A stretch of DNA of 64,000 nt, from positions 186,001 through 250,000 of the forward strand of contig JXTC01000074.1 of the NCBI GenBank assembly GCA_002914845.1, read 5' to 3'. The translations under genes and the position numbers were made by a program. Below, piece by piece: positions 23,001 to 33,989 of this stretch; position 1 is the first letter of the stretch, and each line of letters opens with the position of its first letter. Source of the stretch: Trema orientale. Its lineage: Eukaryota; Streptophyta; Magnoliopsida; Rosales; Cannabaceae. The notes under the pieces were generated by a model, which was not told the DNA's origin, made no database searches, and saw only the letters and a program-made list of their open reading frames with translations.

Positions 23001-24016
23001 GTAAGATAAGATAGCAATCTATCCGTTACCGTCTCAATATGTGATAATGGGAATTCGCTAAGCTTCGTATTGAGTTCCTCAATCTCCTGATTCTTCGTAA
23101 GCAAAGCAGCCTGAAGGTCTCTTATTGTGGCCTTAGTTTGCAACCGTTCTTCACAAGCACTTTTAACAATCCCTACGCACTCATTCACCAACTCATTCAC
23201 CGGGACATTTGTATCCAACTCCCGGGTACCATCCTCATACTCTTGACTACCCTTTTCACCAAACAAACTCAAAGGCTCTCCATTAGTAATGCCTTTGAGC
23301 TGGTTCCTAAGACTAGCCAGCTCTCTGGCAAAAGCCTCTCTCTCTTCCTGCACAACAACATAAAACTCAAAAGTCAAATTAATATTAAAACCCCACTAGA
23401 CCATTATCATGAACTAATATAATCAAGAGTCCATCTAACCTTGAATTCAAGTGAGACACTTTCTTTCTCCCTGACAATCTTATCATGCGCAGCCCGGAGC
23501 CGTTCCAAATCATCAGCGGCAAATTCATCTTTCGCCCCATTTGCCTCGGACAAATGAAGCTTTTGCTCCAAATTGTCCTCCAATTCGGCAACTGCCACCG
23601 CTTCTTTGCCATCACCACTTGTAACCAACTCGTCAGGACAATCCACAAACATATCCTCTTTTCCAGAATCTTCTATTGCTTTGGGGTCATCCTCGTCTAC
23701 CTCTACAACTTCCAATACCCCATTACGATCTGCTACCGCAGCCACCGATCCAAACTCCTGCAACCCAATATTAACCATCAACCAAACAATGCTACAACAG
23801 GTTTCTGCAAATTTATTTCATTCACTCCATTATTACCTGATTATCAGGTCTACCGACGCCGCTCTGGATTCCTACCTTCGAAGATTCAACGTCCACAAAC
23901 TCATCTGAAGCTTCAGGTGAGTGGCTACGATCTAACGACAGCTCTGATGAGCCAAAAGCTTGGCCCTCGTCTCCCATAGCCGCGGAACCTTCGTCAAGCT
24001 TATGACTCTCAGACAT
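17075..24016 (-). CDS. TNO1: TNO1, trans-Golgi-network coiled-coil protein interacting with SYP41 (8 exons, 1885 aa)
   Basis: Very long coiled-coil protein of the trans-Golgi network, a tether-like partner of the SNARE SYP41 needed for vacuolar trafficking in Arabidopsis (At1g24460). Exons: 23837-24016, 23440-23757, 20042-23347, 18914-19781, 18168-18820, 17591-17738, 17416-17497, 17075-17177; total 5658 nt, all GT-AG and in frame. The first 170 residues are acidic and low-complexity. Heptad-rich coiled coil rich in E/K/L/Q spans about 170-1770. The tail has the conserved HVFKSLNTSGLVP, ADRIDGIWVSGGR and RPRARLG strings. One hydrophobic C-terminal segment (VIAYCLLLHIWLLGTIL) ends at the last residue, giving a tail anchor. 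Residues 838-989 are an exact-length tandem duplication of 76 residues. Long open frames on the opposite strand inside exon 3 are shadows. Confidence 0.93.
20879..21334 (-). repeat. In-frame tandem duplication within TNO1 exon 3 (2 x 228 bp)
   Basis: Copy 1 is 21107-21334 (residues 838-913) and copy 2 is 20879-21106 (residues 914-989). Each begins SNNMLQRVIESI and ends AEATIKSLE, with shared internal strings such as NECQDAKALAEKE/SECQDAKALAEKE. The 20-base word AATAGATTCAATTACTCTTT occurs at 21071 and 21299, exactly 228 bp apart. The copies differ at scattered positions, so the duplication is not an assembly artefact of identical reads. Confidence 0.92.
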
Positions 24017-25612
24017 TTCGATGGCTCATAACCGAATTTAATTGCTCCCTCCTTTATAAATTGAACAAATAACACTATCTGAGATCGAAAAACACATAAA
24101 ACAATATTCAAAACACCATGAATCCACTGCAAAACCCTAAATTGGGGAAAAAAATAAACCCTAGAAATGGAAATGGAAGGTGAGAGAAGACAAACAAACC
24201 GGAACTATTAGACTTTGGCGAGAGTATCAAATGGGATTTGGAATCCCTTCGGTCAATAAAATAAGAATTGGCTTCCAATCGAAGACTTATAAACGATTTC
24301 CGGCGATACCTCCAATGCTGCTTCAGTTGCCGCTGTCGTATGAATGCGGGCGCTTATTGCATCATTCCTTAAATTCGTTTTTTTTCTTTTTTTGGGGGGC
24401 TTATCTGGTCCTTAACTATTGGATTTGTAACTATTTGGTCCCTGAAGTTCCAATTTTGGCAAGTATTCTTGAACTTACAATTTAGTAGCAAATTGGTCCT
24501 AATTGATAAGAGAGAGTGAAATTTTTAACAGACTTATCACGTGCAAAGCACACGGCACATTAAAAGTTTTTTCGGAAAAAAAAAAAAAAAAAAAAACTGA
24601 AAATTTCAAAGGGTAAGTAAAATTGCTCAGAAGAGTGGACAAATCTAAAGGAAAAAAAATAAAAATACAATATCTGCCCGACTTTACAAGCTAAATTCTA
24701 ACAAATTTCATGTTAGACGGAGCAATAATGGTCTATGAACAAAAAAAGATGCATTAGATATTTTCTCATTTTATTTAATTCAAAAATAGAGTTTAGATTT
24801 TTTTTTCTTTTTTTCCTGAAACAAGTCTCTAATATGCTCTGTTTCTGTCTAAATCGCACTCATGATTATTTAGTAATTAATTGATCTGATTTAGTAATTC
24901 ATCTACTTTAATGATCTGTTTGGCTTCTTAAATAATTAATTGATCTGATTTAGTAATTCATTTACTTTAATGCTCTGTTTGGCTTTTTTTATTTTGATCT
25001 ACTTTAATGCTCTGTTTGGCTTCTTTTATTTTCTTTTATTTTGATTTAAAGACGTAATAGGTAACGAAGAAAATGCTTGCAAAAAGAAAATGTTGTTTGG
25101 CTTATTCAAGACTTTTGATTTAAAGACACAATTGGCAACGAAAACGAAGATGTAATAGGCAAAAACTATAAAGGTTTTTAAGAATAATCCTAAAGATCCT
25201 TACTAATAGGGAACTAAATTAATTTTTTAGATGATTAAAACTAATTATAGTAAACTTTATTTATAACCAACTATAAATTCAAATAACCATACACAAGCGA
25301 TGTGGGATAAAGCTCAAAAGAAAAAAATACAAATATAAAAGCTAACATGCCAAATTCTAACAAACTTCATGTCAGCTGGAGCAATAATAATCTATGAACA
25401 TAAAGTTAAATATGCATTAGATACTTTCTCATTTTATTTTATTCTATGAAACAAGTCTCTAATATGCTCTATTTTCTGTTCAGATCGCACCGATGATTAT
25501 CTGATAATTAATTGATCTGATTTAGTAATTCATTACTTCAATACTCTGCGTGGCCCCTTTTATTTTGATTTAAATTAATGCTACTCCTAGATTCTTCAAA
25601 AAGAGCAAACAA
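24017..25612. other. TNO1 promoter side, then AT-rich repeats
   Basis: The first few hundred bases right of 24016 should be TNO1 5'UTR and promoter, since that gene reads leftward. From about 24390 onward there is no gene. A poly-A run lies at about 24578-24597. A diverged segmental duplication (24660-25030 versus 25320-25570) occupies most of the rest. Confidence 0.5.
24660..25570. repeat. Diverged direct duplication, about 660-bp offset, with internal short repeats
   Basis: The string AAATTCTAACAAATTTCATG continuing into a GGAGCAATAATGGTCTATGAAC phrase at about 24692 recurs as AAATTCTAACAAACTTCATG at about 25352, followed in both by GCATTAGATA and TTTCTCATTTTATTT, and by GATCTGATTTAGTAATTCAT. 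Within the first copy the phrase AATTAATTGATCTGATTTAG with CTTTAATG-TCTGTTTGGCTT is itself repeated two to three times (24870-25025). Confidence 0.7.
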
Positions 25613-26933
25613 GAGAAATTAGGCCAAATATGCTCCCTAATACCCCTATTTTGGCTCATATGCACAAGTTAAAAAATATTTAAAAAATATGTGTGCGGAC
25701 GAAAATACCCTTACTAATATCTAAGAGAAAATATGCCTCACTTTCAAATGAATGTCTGTCATTCTCTATAAGCAAGCCGAAATCTCTTCTCCTTCATGCC
25801 GTCAAACTCATCATTTCACACTCTTCTCTCTTCATTTTTCTCCAATTTATTCTGGGTATAGTTTAAAATAACATATTATCAAATTTCGAGATGTTTTGAG
25901 GTCATTTATGTGTTAAAAAATCATTTTTAGGTTAATTTTTACGAGTTTTAACAAAAAATCGCGAACATTTTCGATGCTTTTCGATGATTTTTCGATTATA
26001 TTTCGATAAAAATTATATTCTCAGTAAAATTTCGATGAAAATGGTATTTTTGATACTTTTCGACGCAATTTTGATGAATTTTCGATGCATTTTCGATGAC
26101 TTTTCGATGATATTTCGACAAAAATGGTATTCTCAGTAATATTTCAATAAAGTGGTATTTTCGATAATTTTCGATGCAATTTCAATGCATTTTCGATGAC
26201 ATTTCGATGAAAGTGGTATTTTTCATAATATTTTATCGAAAATATCACATTATCGAAATTATATCGAAATTATGTCAAAGATTATGAAAAATACCTCTTT
26301 CATCGAAATATCATCGAAAATACATCGAAATTGCATCGAAAATTATCAAAAATGCCACTTTATAGAAATATTACTGAGAATACCATTTTTGTCGAAAAAT
26401 CATCGAAAATTCATCGAAATTGCATCGAAAAATATCAAAAATACCATTTTCATCGAAATTTTACTGAGAATATAATTTTCATCGAAATATAATCGAAAAA
26501 TTATCGAAAAGCATCGAAAATGTTTGCGATTTTTTGTTAAAACTCATAAAAATTAACCTAAAAATAATTTTTTAACACATAAATGACCTCATAACATCTC
26601 AAAATTTGATAATATGTTATTTCAAACTATACCCAGAACAAATTAGAGAAGAATGAAGAGAGAATAGAGGAAAATGATGAGTTTGACGGTAATATGAGAG
26701 ATGAAAACAAGATTTTCTTCTCAAATTATTTTTTCTCCTTTTTTCAGAGATGAAAACGAGTTTGACGGCATGGAGGAGAAGAGATTTTGGCTTGATTAAA
26801 GAGAAGAGAGACATAATTGATATAGGGTAAACATGACTTTTTATGTGATACATGCATATTTTATAAACTTTTATTTGGGAGAGCATACGGACCAAAATAT
26901 GCCTATTATGATGCATATTTTACCTAATTTCTC
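25613..26933. mobile_element. Large foldback (near-palindromic) transposable element, 1321 bp, with 8-bp target-site duplication
   Basis: The termini are GAGAAATTAGGCCAAATATG on the left and its near reverse complement on the right (GCATATTTTACCTAATTTCTC). The 8-bp GCAAACAA flanks both sides (25605-25612 and 26934-26941). Almost the whole element is two inverted arms of about 600 bp. For example TTTCGAGATGTTTTGAGGTC on the left matches GACCTCATAACATCTCAAAA on the right, and GCGAACATTTTCGATGCTTT matches the right arm at about 26505-26530. The arms near the centre (about 26245) consist of dozens of TTTCGATGA / TCATCGAAA repeats. No coding capacity. Class is uncertain (Mutator-like or hAT-like foldback). 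Confidence 0.82.
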
Positions 26934-26941
26934 GCAAACAA

Positions 26942-28230
26942 ATGCTAAGGCTACAAACGAAGACATAATAGGCAACGAAGAAAATGTTGATGACGGACAC
27001 ACATTTTGGTGCGAAGAAAATGCTTCAGATGAAGTGGTGTTTGGCAACAATGAAAATGCTCCAGAACAAGAGGAATATGACAACAATCAGCAAGAGGAAT
27101 ACAACAATGATCAAGAGTGTATCCCTATTTATCCTCTTTTTTATTTAATTTTTCAATTAATTTAAACTACTTGATTTTTGCTTTCCTGATTCAGGCCTAT
27201 AAACACGGTTGCTTTCGTTTAGTTGTTTCCTCTACGTTTTTGCGTGAATTATTTTTTCTATTTTGGCCTATAGTGATGCAGTGACCTGTTACACATATAT
27301 ATATATATAAATATATAATATATATGGGGACGGATGATGTCAAAAAATGATACCAATCCCGTTTTAAATCTGCGCTGTCGATTGGTTTTAAGAACTGATC
27401 TAACAGTTGACATTTAAAAGAATTTGGGAATAGCTCTGGATTATGGTAGAGTAGGCTTAGTAAGGGTAGGCATTTTTGTGACCAGCTACAATGGGTTATC
27501 GTTCTCATCTTTTTGGTTCTTTATTCTATTTTCTTTGTATTTTGCGAATTTGGTTCATGGTTTATGGAAATTGACCAGGGATTTTCTTGTTAAAATGGGC
27601 GTTTAAGGGAATTGATCGAGATTGTGGGTTCGCGGTAATATTGGTCGCCGATTTGTGGTATGTGAAAGCAAGCCCTCTCATTGTCTGCAAGTTCGTTCCG
27701 CTGTATGAATAGTGATTCCAATAATATGAGAGTGTATTTTGGGTTTTCACGTTATTTTCTTTTCAATTTCCATAATAATTTCTTATTTTTAGTACCAGGG
27801 ATTTTTTGGGTAAACTGGGCATTTGAAGGTGTCGATCAACCGAGGTAATGGATTCGATCTGGACTTAAAGAAGGGAAGGAGAGAGCTACACATCTTTGCT
27901 TATGATTTTAGCTATTTGAGAGCAATATTGTTGAAGTTTATTTCCTATGCATAAATTGTGATTCGAGTAATATGAGAATATAGTATATTTGTTTGGATTC
28001 TATGAGCCTTTTAATTGTTGTTTACATGTACGTTATTTGTAATGCCTATTATGATGAGATTTTCATTCATGAGGTTAGGTATTTTTAACGATATTTGTAG
28101 ATTTTGAGATTTTTTTTAGCAAGAAAGTTGGAGTTATTTTTTAACTCTGTTTTTTAATTATTAGCAGATGAAATTAAATAATGAAGTGGATTATGTGTAT
28201 GGTGTAGAGGGTAGAAAGTAATTAAATTAT
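26942..28230. other. Repeat-derived non-coding sequence
   Basis: No intact gene. A short acidic open frame (to 27165, with NEEN and EQEEYDNNQQ-type runs) continues out of the foldback element and has no recognisable domain. A diverged local duplication is visible, about 27570-27760 versus 27795-27990, sharing CAGGGATTTT, GTGATTC-AGTAATATGAGA and related words. A (TA)-rich tract lies at 27295-27325. Confidence 0.4.
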
Positions 28231-28309
28231 TTTTGTTTTAGAGAAATAAATATGAAACTTAACAATTTGGGACATATTGGTATTGGTTCTATTATTAGAA
28301 ACCACATGG

Positions 28310-28730
28310 GTTAAGTAATGTTCAATTTAAGCTTAAGGCAGGCCAGATTATTTGATGCAGAATTAGCCTATGCTATGGCGATTCAAGATGGTGTGATTTC
28401 AAGTAGGAATGCTGATATTTGACGTGTAGTTATTGAGTCTATTTATGGTGAAACTAGTCCAAAAATGATGAGATTCAACAAACTGTGTTTGGTTTGATCA
28501 TTGTTGATATTAAACAATTGGTTCATGATGTGAGTAAAAGGGTTATAGGTAAGAGTAATAAAGTAGCTTATTGTATAACTTGGTGGGCCATTCCCCACTT
28601 TGGTTCTTTTGTTTGGTTGGAGGAAAATCCTACATGGGTTAAGGATGTTGTAAGTTCAAATTGTTATGATTTACTTGGTTATAAAGTTATTTTGTTAAAA
28701 AAAAAAAAGGGAAACAAAAACTGGATATGA
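28310..28730 (+). pseudogene. Decayed RNase H-like domain of a LINE-type retrotransposon
   Basis: Conceptual translation in broken frames gives the order typical of plant RVT_3 (RNase H-like) domains: a DAELAYAMAIQDG helix, then RVVIES, then after a frame break an open part at 28485-28730 with VHDVSKRVIGKSNKVAYCITWW and VWLEENPTWVKDVV. The family equivalent is HVRREANRVAHCLA...W.EE.P. Stops and a frameshift interrupt it, so it is not functional. Parent element borders were not found. Confidence 0.55.
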
Positions 28731-29049
28731 AGCATTTTGTGTGGTTGTATTGTTAAATATAGTATTTGTTTCATGGGATGTGAAAAATCTTGAAGAAGCT
28801 TACTATAATTTATATGTATATTTGATTAAAGTTGAGGCAAGAAATAGGTAGTAAGAGAATGATACCGACTAACAAGGGTGACCCATCTTATAGTGAACCA
28901 CCTCAAAGAAAATCAAGTAGTGGATTGATTATTAGTGAGTAAAAGCACATTTACTAAAACATGTTAATGGTTTTGATTAACTTAGTCCGATAATGAGATA
29001 ATGTATTATTATTTTCATTACAGTACGAAGATGTATCCAGAGTTTAAAA

Positions 29050-30412
29050 AGAAGAATCTGAAAAAGAATGCGGATGAGGTAATGTATTAAATTTTTGGTT
29101 GGATACCAATTAGATTGATATTTTACTGACTGGAGAGAAATTGAGTTTTAGCTTTGTAGAGAGATAGGTGTTATTTTTAGGCAAATGAGTCCGACTGGGA
29201 AGGCCTAGTACGATGTCTTACCGTCTACTGCTAGAACATCAATTTCAGAAGGAGTTAAATCTTCCATTACGGGTTCATCGAAGGTTAGAAAAATGGAGGA
29301 AGAGAGCAGTGTCCATGAAAGATTCAAGAAAGGTTCAGTGTCGTTGCTTAGGTGAGAAAGTATGCTCTGTCATACTAACCATGAATGATGAACAGAAGAC
29401 GGCTATTACCAAATGTGGATTTAGAAGTTTTCTCTGTTTGAGGTCTCCATTTATGAAGAGTAGCTTGATATCATACTTAACTGACAGAGTTGATGCCAAG
29501 GTGAAGACACTTAAAATTCACAAGAACACTTACTTGCTGAATAGAGAAACATTTGAATCTGTAATGGGACTGTTGGATGGTGGTGAAGAGATAATAACAT
29601 ATGATGATATGGAGGTAAATCCAGTGAGAGATGAAATAGTTAGGGCCGATGGGCGAATCGTAGTGACAGACCTGGTGGTTAATTTATAGAAGTATAAAGA
29701 GGCGGACAAGATGCTTGTGATTCAGTTTATGTTGTTAGTGACTGGTACGATACTTTGGCCAACATCAGGAGCGTACATTAACATTAACTATGTGTCTCTA
29801 TTGTGTGATGTTAGTAGAATCTCGAAGAAAAATTGGGCAAGTTTCACAATTGAATTCTTGATGAATGTTGTTTCTAGTTTGAAAGGACATTCAACTAAGT
29901 ACCTACTCGGATGCACCATATTCTTGAAGGTAGTAGTTTCTAACTTTGACTTTCAACTTATATTTGTTTATTTGTGTTTCAATGGTATATTTTTTAATAT
30001 GTGATGAAATTGAATTATGGCACTGAATGGTATTAATTTTAATGATGAGGTCAAATCTATGTTGCCAGCTCATCTATTTGCACAATACGGATTGGCACTT
30101 CGGCTATATCGATAGATCAATTTCCGCACTTATTTTCTAGTCTACTACTAATGTGAGGCGTGCAGTGCAATATATCCGCAAGCTTGGTGAATATGATAGT
30201 GTGAAGGTAAGTAAGTGTATTTATTATACTATTGAGATTTGGATTAAGGTTTTAATATTTTGGATTTGTAAGATTTAATTTTATTATTGAACTACTACTA
30301 CGAAAAGCATATACATCCATATCCCATACAATAACTACTATAGTAGCACAATGGACAGTAGCACAGGTGTCACCTTCAGCAAGTGCAATGCTATCTAATA
30401 GAAGCCAATGTT
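29050..30412 (+). pseudogene. Remnant of a transposon-borne gene (DUF1985/Ulp1-associated type suspected)
   Basis: The open stretch 29213-29689 contains KCGFRSFLCLRSPFMKSSLI, then a VDAKVKTLKIHKNTYLLNRETF phrase and VMGLLDGGEEI. This order (conserved GFG/L-x-L strand, then 'F/L..GK...L..E.F..VMGI.DGG') is familiar from plant transposon proteins carrying Ulp1-like protease domains. The next stretch (29711-30004) contains ISKKNWASFTIEFL and STKYLLGCTIFLK, and around 30070-30110 reads LHWHFGYIDRS, again as in those proteins. Intervening stops show decay. The related tail resumes after the solo LTR at 32200. Confidence 0.4.
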
Positions 30413-30417
30413 GTGCA

Positions 30418-32199
30418 TGTTGGGATATTTCCCTAAAAAGCAGATTTTCAGTTTTACTCTTTTAATGTAAACAAATTTCTTTTATATGCAATTATGATAT
30501 TTGCTAAATTAAACTGTTTCAGTTGAATAGTTTATTTATCTAAAAAAGATTCCACGACTTTATTTGTGTATAAAAAAACAAATATGATTAAGTGTTAATT
30601 ATGGAGAGACTTGTTTCTTTATCTAAGTCTAAATTAACTAGTTCAAAATCTGTAAATAAATATGGAATACTTTATTTACTAAAGATTGTAGTGTTTGTCT
30701 ACCTCAATGGGAATGATGTGTCTCAAATCATTAAAGTGTTTGACTTCTAATAGAAATACTAGTACAACATAAATAAGTTATGTGTATTGGACTGGACCAG
30801 GTAATATAAAGAATTGGAGTACCGTAACTCAATTCTCAATATTATCATAAACTAGCTCTTAGCATATAGATTTTAATCCTTGATATTTGACTGGACTTGC
30901 TTTCATAGATTATAACCTTTTAGTTTGTTGAAAGACTAGCCTTTGTGAAATTAGAGACAAACTCTGGCATATTGGAGGTTATGACTTACGAATTGATAAG
31001 AACACTAAATAGTTGACGACACTATACATTAATGCCACTTTAGGGTCTTTTAAGATTTATGGAATATTCACTTTGTGAATTGGTTGATAATTTTGTCTAA
31101 ATGGCCATTAAGAACAAAATTATCGACAACATTATTCCTTGATAGAAAGATGGTAACTTAAAGGTAAATATATGTTTGAGGGGTATTATGGTAATTTCAC
31201 CTATCCAACTACGACATTGTATAGGAATTTTACATGTAGTATAGAATATGCTAGATGAATCAGTTAATCAAGGATAGTTGATTAAATCTCTATAAAAGAC
31301 ATGACATTTAATCTAAGAGTGCAGTATTGGGCCTTTAATGGAGTATCCCTTTTACTAATAGTATTTATATAAATACCATAATAAGAGTTGTTATGTATCT
31401 ATCATACTATTGGTGCTTAGATTATTTGGATCTATTAGGTTCCTTGTATAACTCAACAAAGCTCATTTATTGGTTGATAGTATTTATGAAATTAATTTCT
31501 TGAAACTGTGTAAAATAATGATTCTACATAGAAGTTGGTATTTTTATAAATAAGTTACATGAGTTGGACATATTTATAAAAATACACCCAAAACCCAAAT
31601 TGGAGAATAATCCCAATCCTAGTTGGACTGGGATCAACAGTTTTAGGCCTCACATATATAAGATACATGAGGGGAAAAACTGCACAGTAACTCTAGGAGA
31701 GTTACACGTGAAACAGAGGAAAAGAGAGAGAGAGAGAATTTGACCAAGACTGAGAAAGAGAGGAAAAAAATAGTTTTCTGCAACCTCACATTCTCATCTC
31801 ATATCCTAGGGTTCCAAAGAATCAAGAAGGTATTCTTGATCATTCTCTAACGAAAGATTCAACTTGGTATTCCTTCGCTTTATCAACCTAGAGCCAGAGC
31901 ATAGACAAGAAGATCTAGGGTTGGAGATTTGATCACCATCAACAAGAAGATCAAGGAGGAGCACGCTACAAGAGGTAAACCCTAATCTCATCTCTAAGAT
32001 TTATGCATCTAGATTTGATTTATGTTATACATGTTCTTGTATATGATATATGCATAATCCATGGTTATGAAAATTATTTTCATGAAAATTTTAAAACCTA
32101 AATCCGCTAACTTTTCCGCTGCATTCATGATGTGACATGTGTTTCCCATATTTTCATGCGTGTATGATTTTTCCTAAGTGTTAGGTCAATATACCAGCA
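30418..32199 (+). mobile_element. Solo LTR, 1782 bp, with 5-bp target-site duplication
   Basis: The segment begins TGTTGGGATATTTCCC and ends ATACCAGCA (TG...CA ends), flanked on both sides by GTGCA (30413-30417 and 32200-32204). A TATA box (TATATAAG at 31655-31662) sits about 540 bp before the right end, followed by a GAGAGAGA tract and a region resembling R/U5, which gives the transcription direction as plus. No primer-binding site, polypurine tract or second LTR follows directly; the sequence flanking both sides appears to be the same interrupted older element. The superfamily is not certain, though TGTTGGGATAT starts are common in Ty1/copia LTRs. Confidence 0.72.
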
Positions 32200-32204
32200 G
32201 TGCA

Positions 32205-33240
32205 TGTAGATACAAGGCCGAGGTTAGTAGAATGAAAGATGATATCGTTAATGAAGTAAGACAGGTAATAGATGAGTCGATTGGTGTGTATCGCTCAAAT
32301 GTGACCGACATTGTTTGAGCAGAACTGGAGAATGTTAAGAATAAAATACTCAAAGATTTCTAGAAAATAGCTTTAATGATTGAGGACCCATTTTAATCTA
32401 TAGAAGACATGGGTCAAGGTGGGGAAGAAGATAGTGGAGAGGAAGATGAGGACAACGAAGAAGAATCTGATGGTGGTGACGACAAAGAAGAGGATAACTT
32501 AGAATTTGAGGGTCTCAGTTTCAGTGCAAATGAAATGGAAGCAGACACAGATCCTTCTGGTCAGAGTATGGAGGTTATAGAAAAAGAAAATAGTGGTAAA
32601 ATTGAAGTTATTAAAGTAGGAGATGCTCGAAAAGATGAAGTGAAAGAGGATAAAATGCCTGTTGTTGGGCACAGTGATGCTTACCAGCAATTGCTTAGGA
32701 AGTTTATTACCTCACGTACGAGAATTGTTGGTCCATTTAATCTTTGATATTCAGTTGAGGAAACTAACTTTGAGAGCGCAGATTATATATTTTTTGATAA
32801 CCAGGATATAAAGTATTACGTTATCTTTTACGAGCTAGATTTGTATTGGTATTCTTATTTGATGAGGATAATGGTTAATAAGTTTATTTATAAATTCTTA
32901 TTAATTAGTGAGGTACTGGCTTTATTATAGGAAATATGAACTTACACATAAGGATTTTATGTGCACGAAGCCCGAAGAAGAACTCGACGTATTGGTGAGT
33001 TCTTTCTATAATTTTATAGGTCATAATCACATACTTATAGTACAATTTAGACAAAAAGCTCTTGACCTCTGATAAAGACATCCTTGACACTCGTAAAAAT
33101 ATCACTTCTAAAAAAATTTACAAAAAGATCCTTTTGGCCCAAATTAGTCCTATCTATGTCATTTTCTCGGGTTAAGTAGACAATTACCACTTGTTTCAAA
33201 TGTTTAACTAAATTTACCGCCAGTATTAGATTCTACCACT
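32205..33240 (+). pseudogene. Continuation of the transposon-borne gene remnant, acidic C-terminal part
   Basis: After the solo LTR the sequence resumes an open stretch at 32409-32747. It has a very acidic run (EEDSGEEDEDNEEESDGGDD), then a mixed segment ending SDAYQQLLRKFITSRTRIVG. Such acidic linkers precede the Ulp1-like protease domain in plant transposon proteins, but the protease catalytic motif itself is not recognisable in the stop-ridden sequence that follows. Low confidence in identity; decay is clear. Confidence 0.3.
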
Positions 33241-33246
33241 TTTGGG

Positions 33247-33510
33247 AGGTAATTAATCAAGAAGTCAAGAATTCATCAAAAAACCGTCAATAATCTATCA
33301 AGAATCTGTCAAGATTACCATTGACATCAAGAATCTGTCAAGAATTCATCAAGATTATCAAGAATCCGTCAAGATCGCTGCCAATGTCAAGAATCCATCA
33401 AGATCGCCAAGAACCCGTCAAAAATTCATCAAGAATTCATCAAGATCGCCATTGATGTCAAGAATCGTTCAAGAATCCATTAAGATTGTCAAGAATTCAT
33501 CAAGAATTTA
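33247..33510. repeat. Minisatellite, unit about 15 bp (ATCAAGAATCCGTCA-like)
   Basis: About 15 degenerate copies of (A/G)TCAAGAATCC(A/G)TCA, some separated by short spacers such as AGATCGCCATTGATG that recur two to three times, suggesting a higher-order unit of 90-100 bp. It is uninterrupted by coding sequence. Confidence 0.8.
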
Positions 33511-33762
33511 TTTTAAAAAGGTACTATGGTAGTAGATTTAATTAACGAAAAAAAAAAGTAGTATACAGCTAATTTATTCCATTTTCTCTTCCTTAAAAGA
33601 CCATTCGGCTGTTTTGCAATTTTATACTTAATTGTCTGATCATTTTGCTACATCTACTAAAAAGTGGCTATCTTTTAAATGGGCCTTCAAAATTCGGTCT
33701 TTTGTCTAAGAAGCCCAAATTTTAAATATGCGGAATCCATGAAAATTTGAGAAATTGACATA

Positions 33763-33989
33763 AATAGTAGTAATTTGGAATAAAATGACTCTTCTTGTAG
33801 TTTTATAGTGTTGTGTGATCTTGTATGATAATAGGTCATATAATTTGTGACAACTGATTAGTCCTAAAAAAGTGATAATTTTATGATCACATGTATGTGA
33901 CCCCTGTCACACAACACTTTAGTACTATTAGAAATATCATTTTTCAAAATACTATTAAAAAGATTGTGTAAGTCCAAATTACTACTAAT
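33763..33989. mobile_element. Small foldback MITE, about 225 bp
   Basis: The ends ATAGTAGTAATTTGGA (left) and TCCAAATTACTACTAAT (right) are inverted copies. Inside, TATAGTGTTGTGTGATC pairs with GTCACACAACACTTTAG, so the whole piece can fold as one hairpin. Target-site duplication is unclear. No coding capacity. Confidence 0.6.

Noticed and set aside
33247..33510. CRISPR-like array of short repeats
   Set aside because: Eukaryotic nuclear context; units are degenerate and contiguous, with no unique spacers of constant length.
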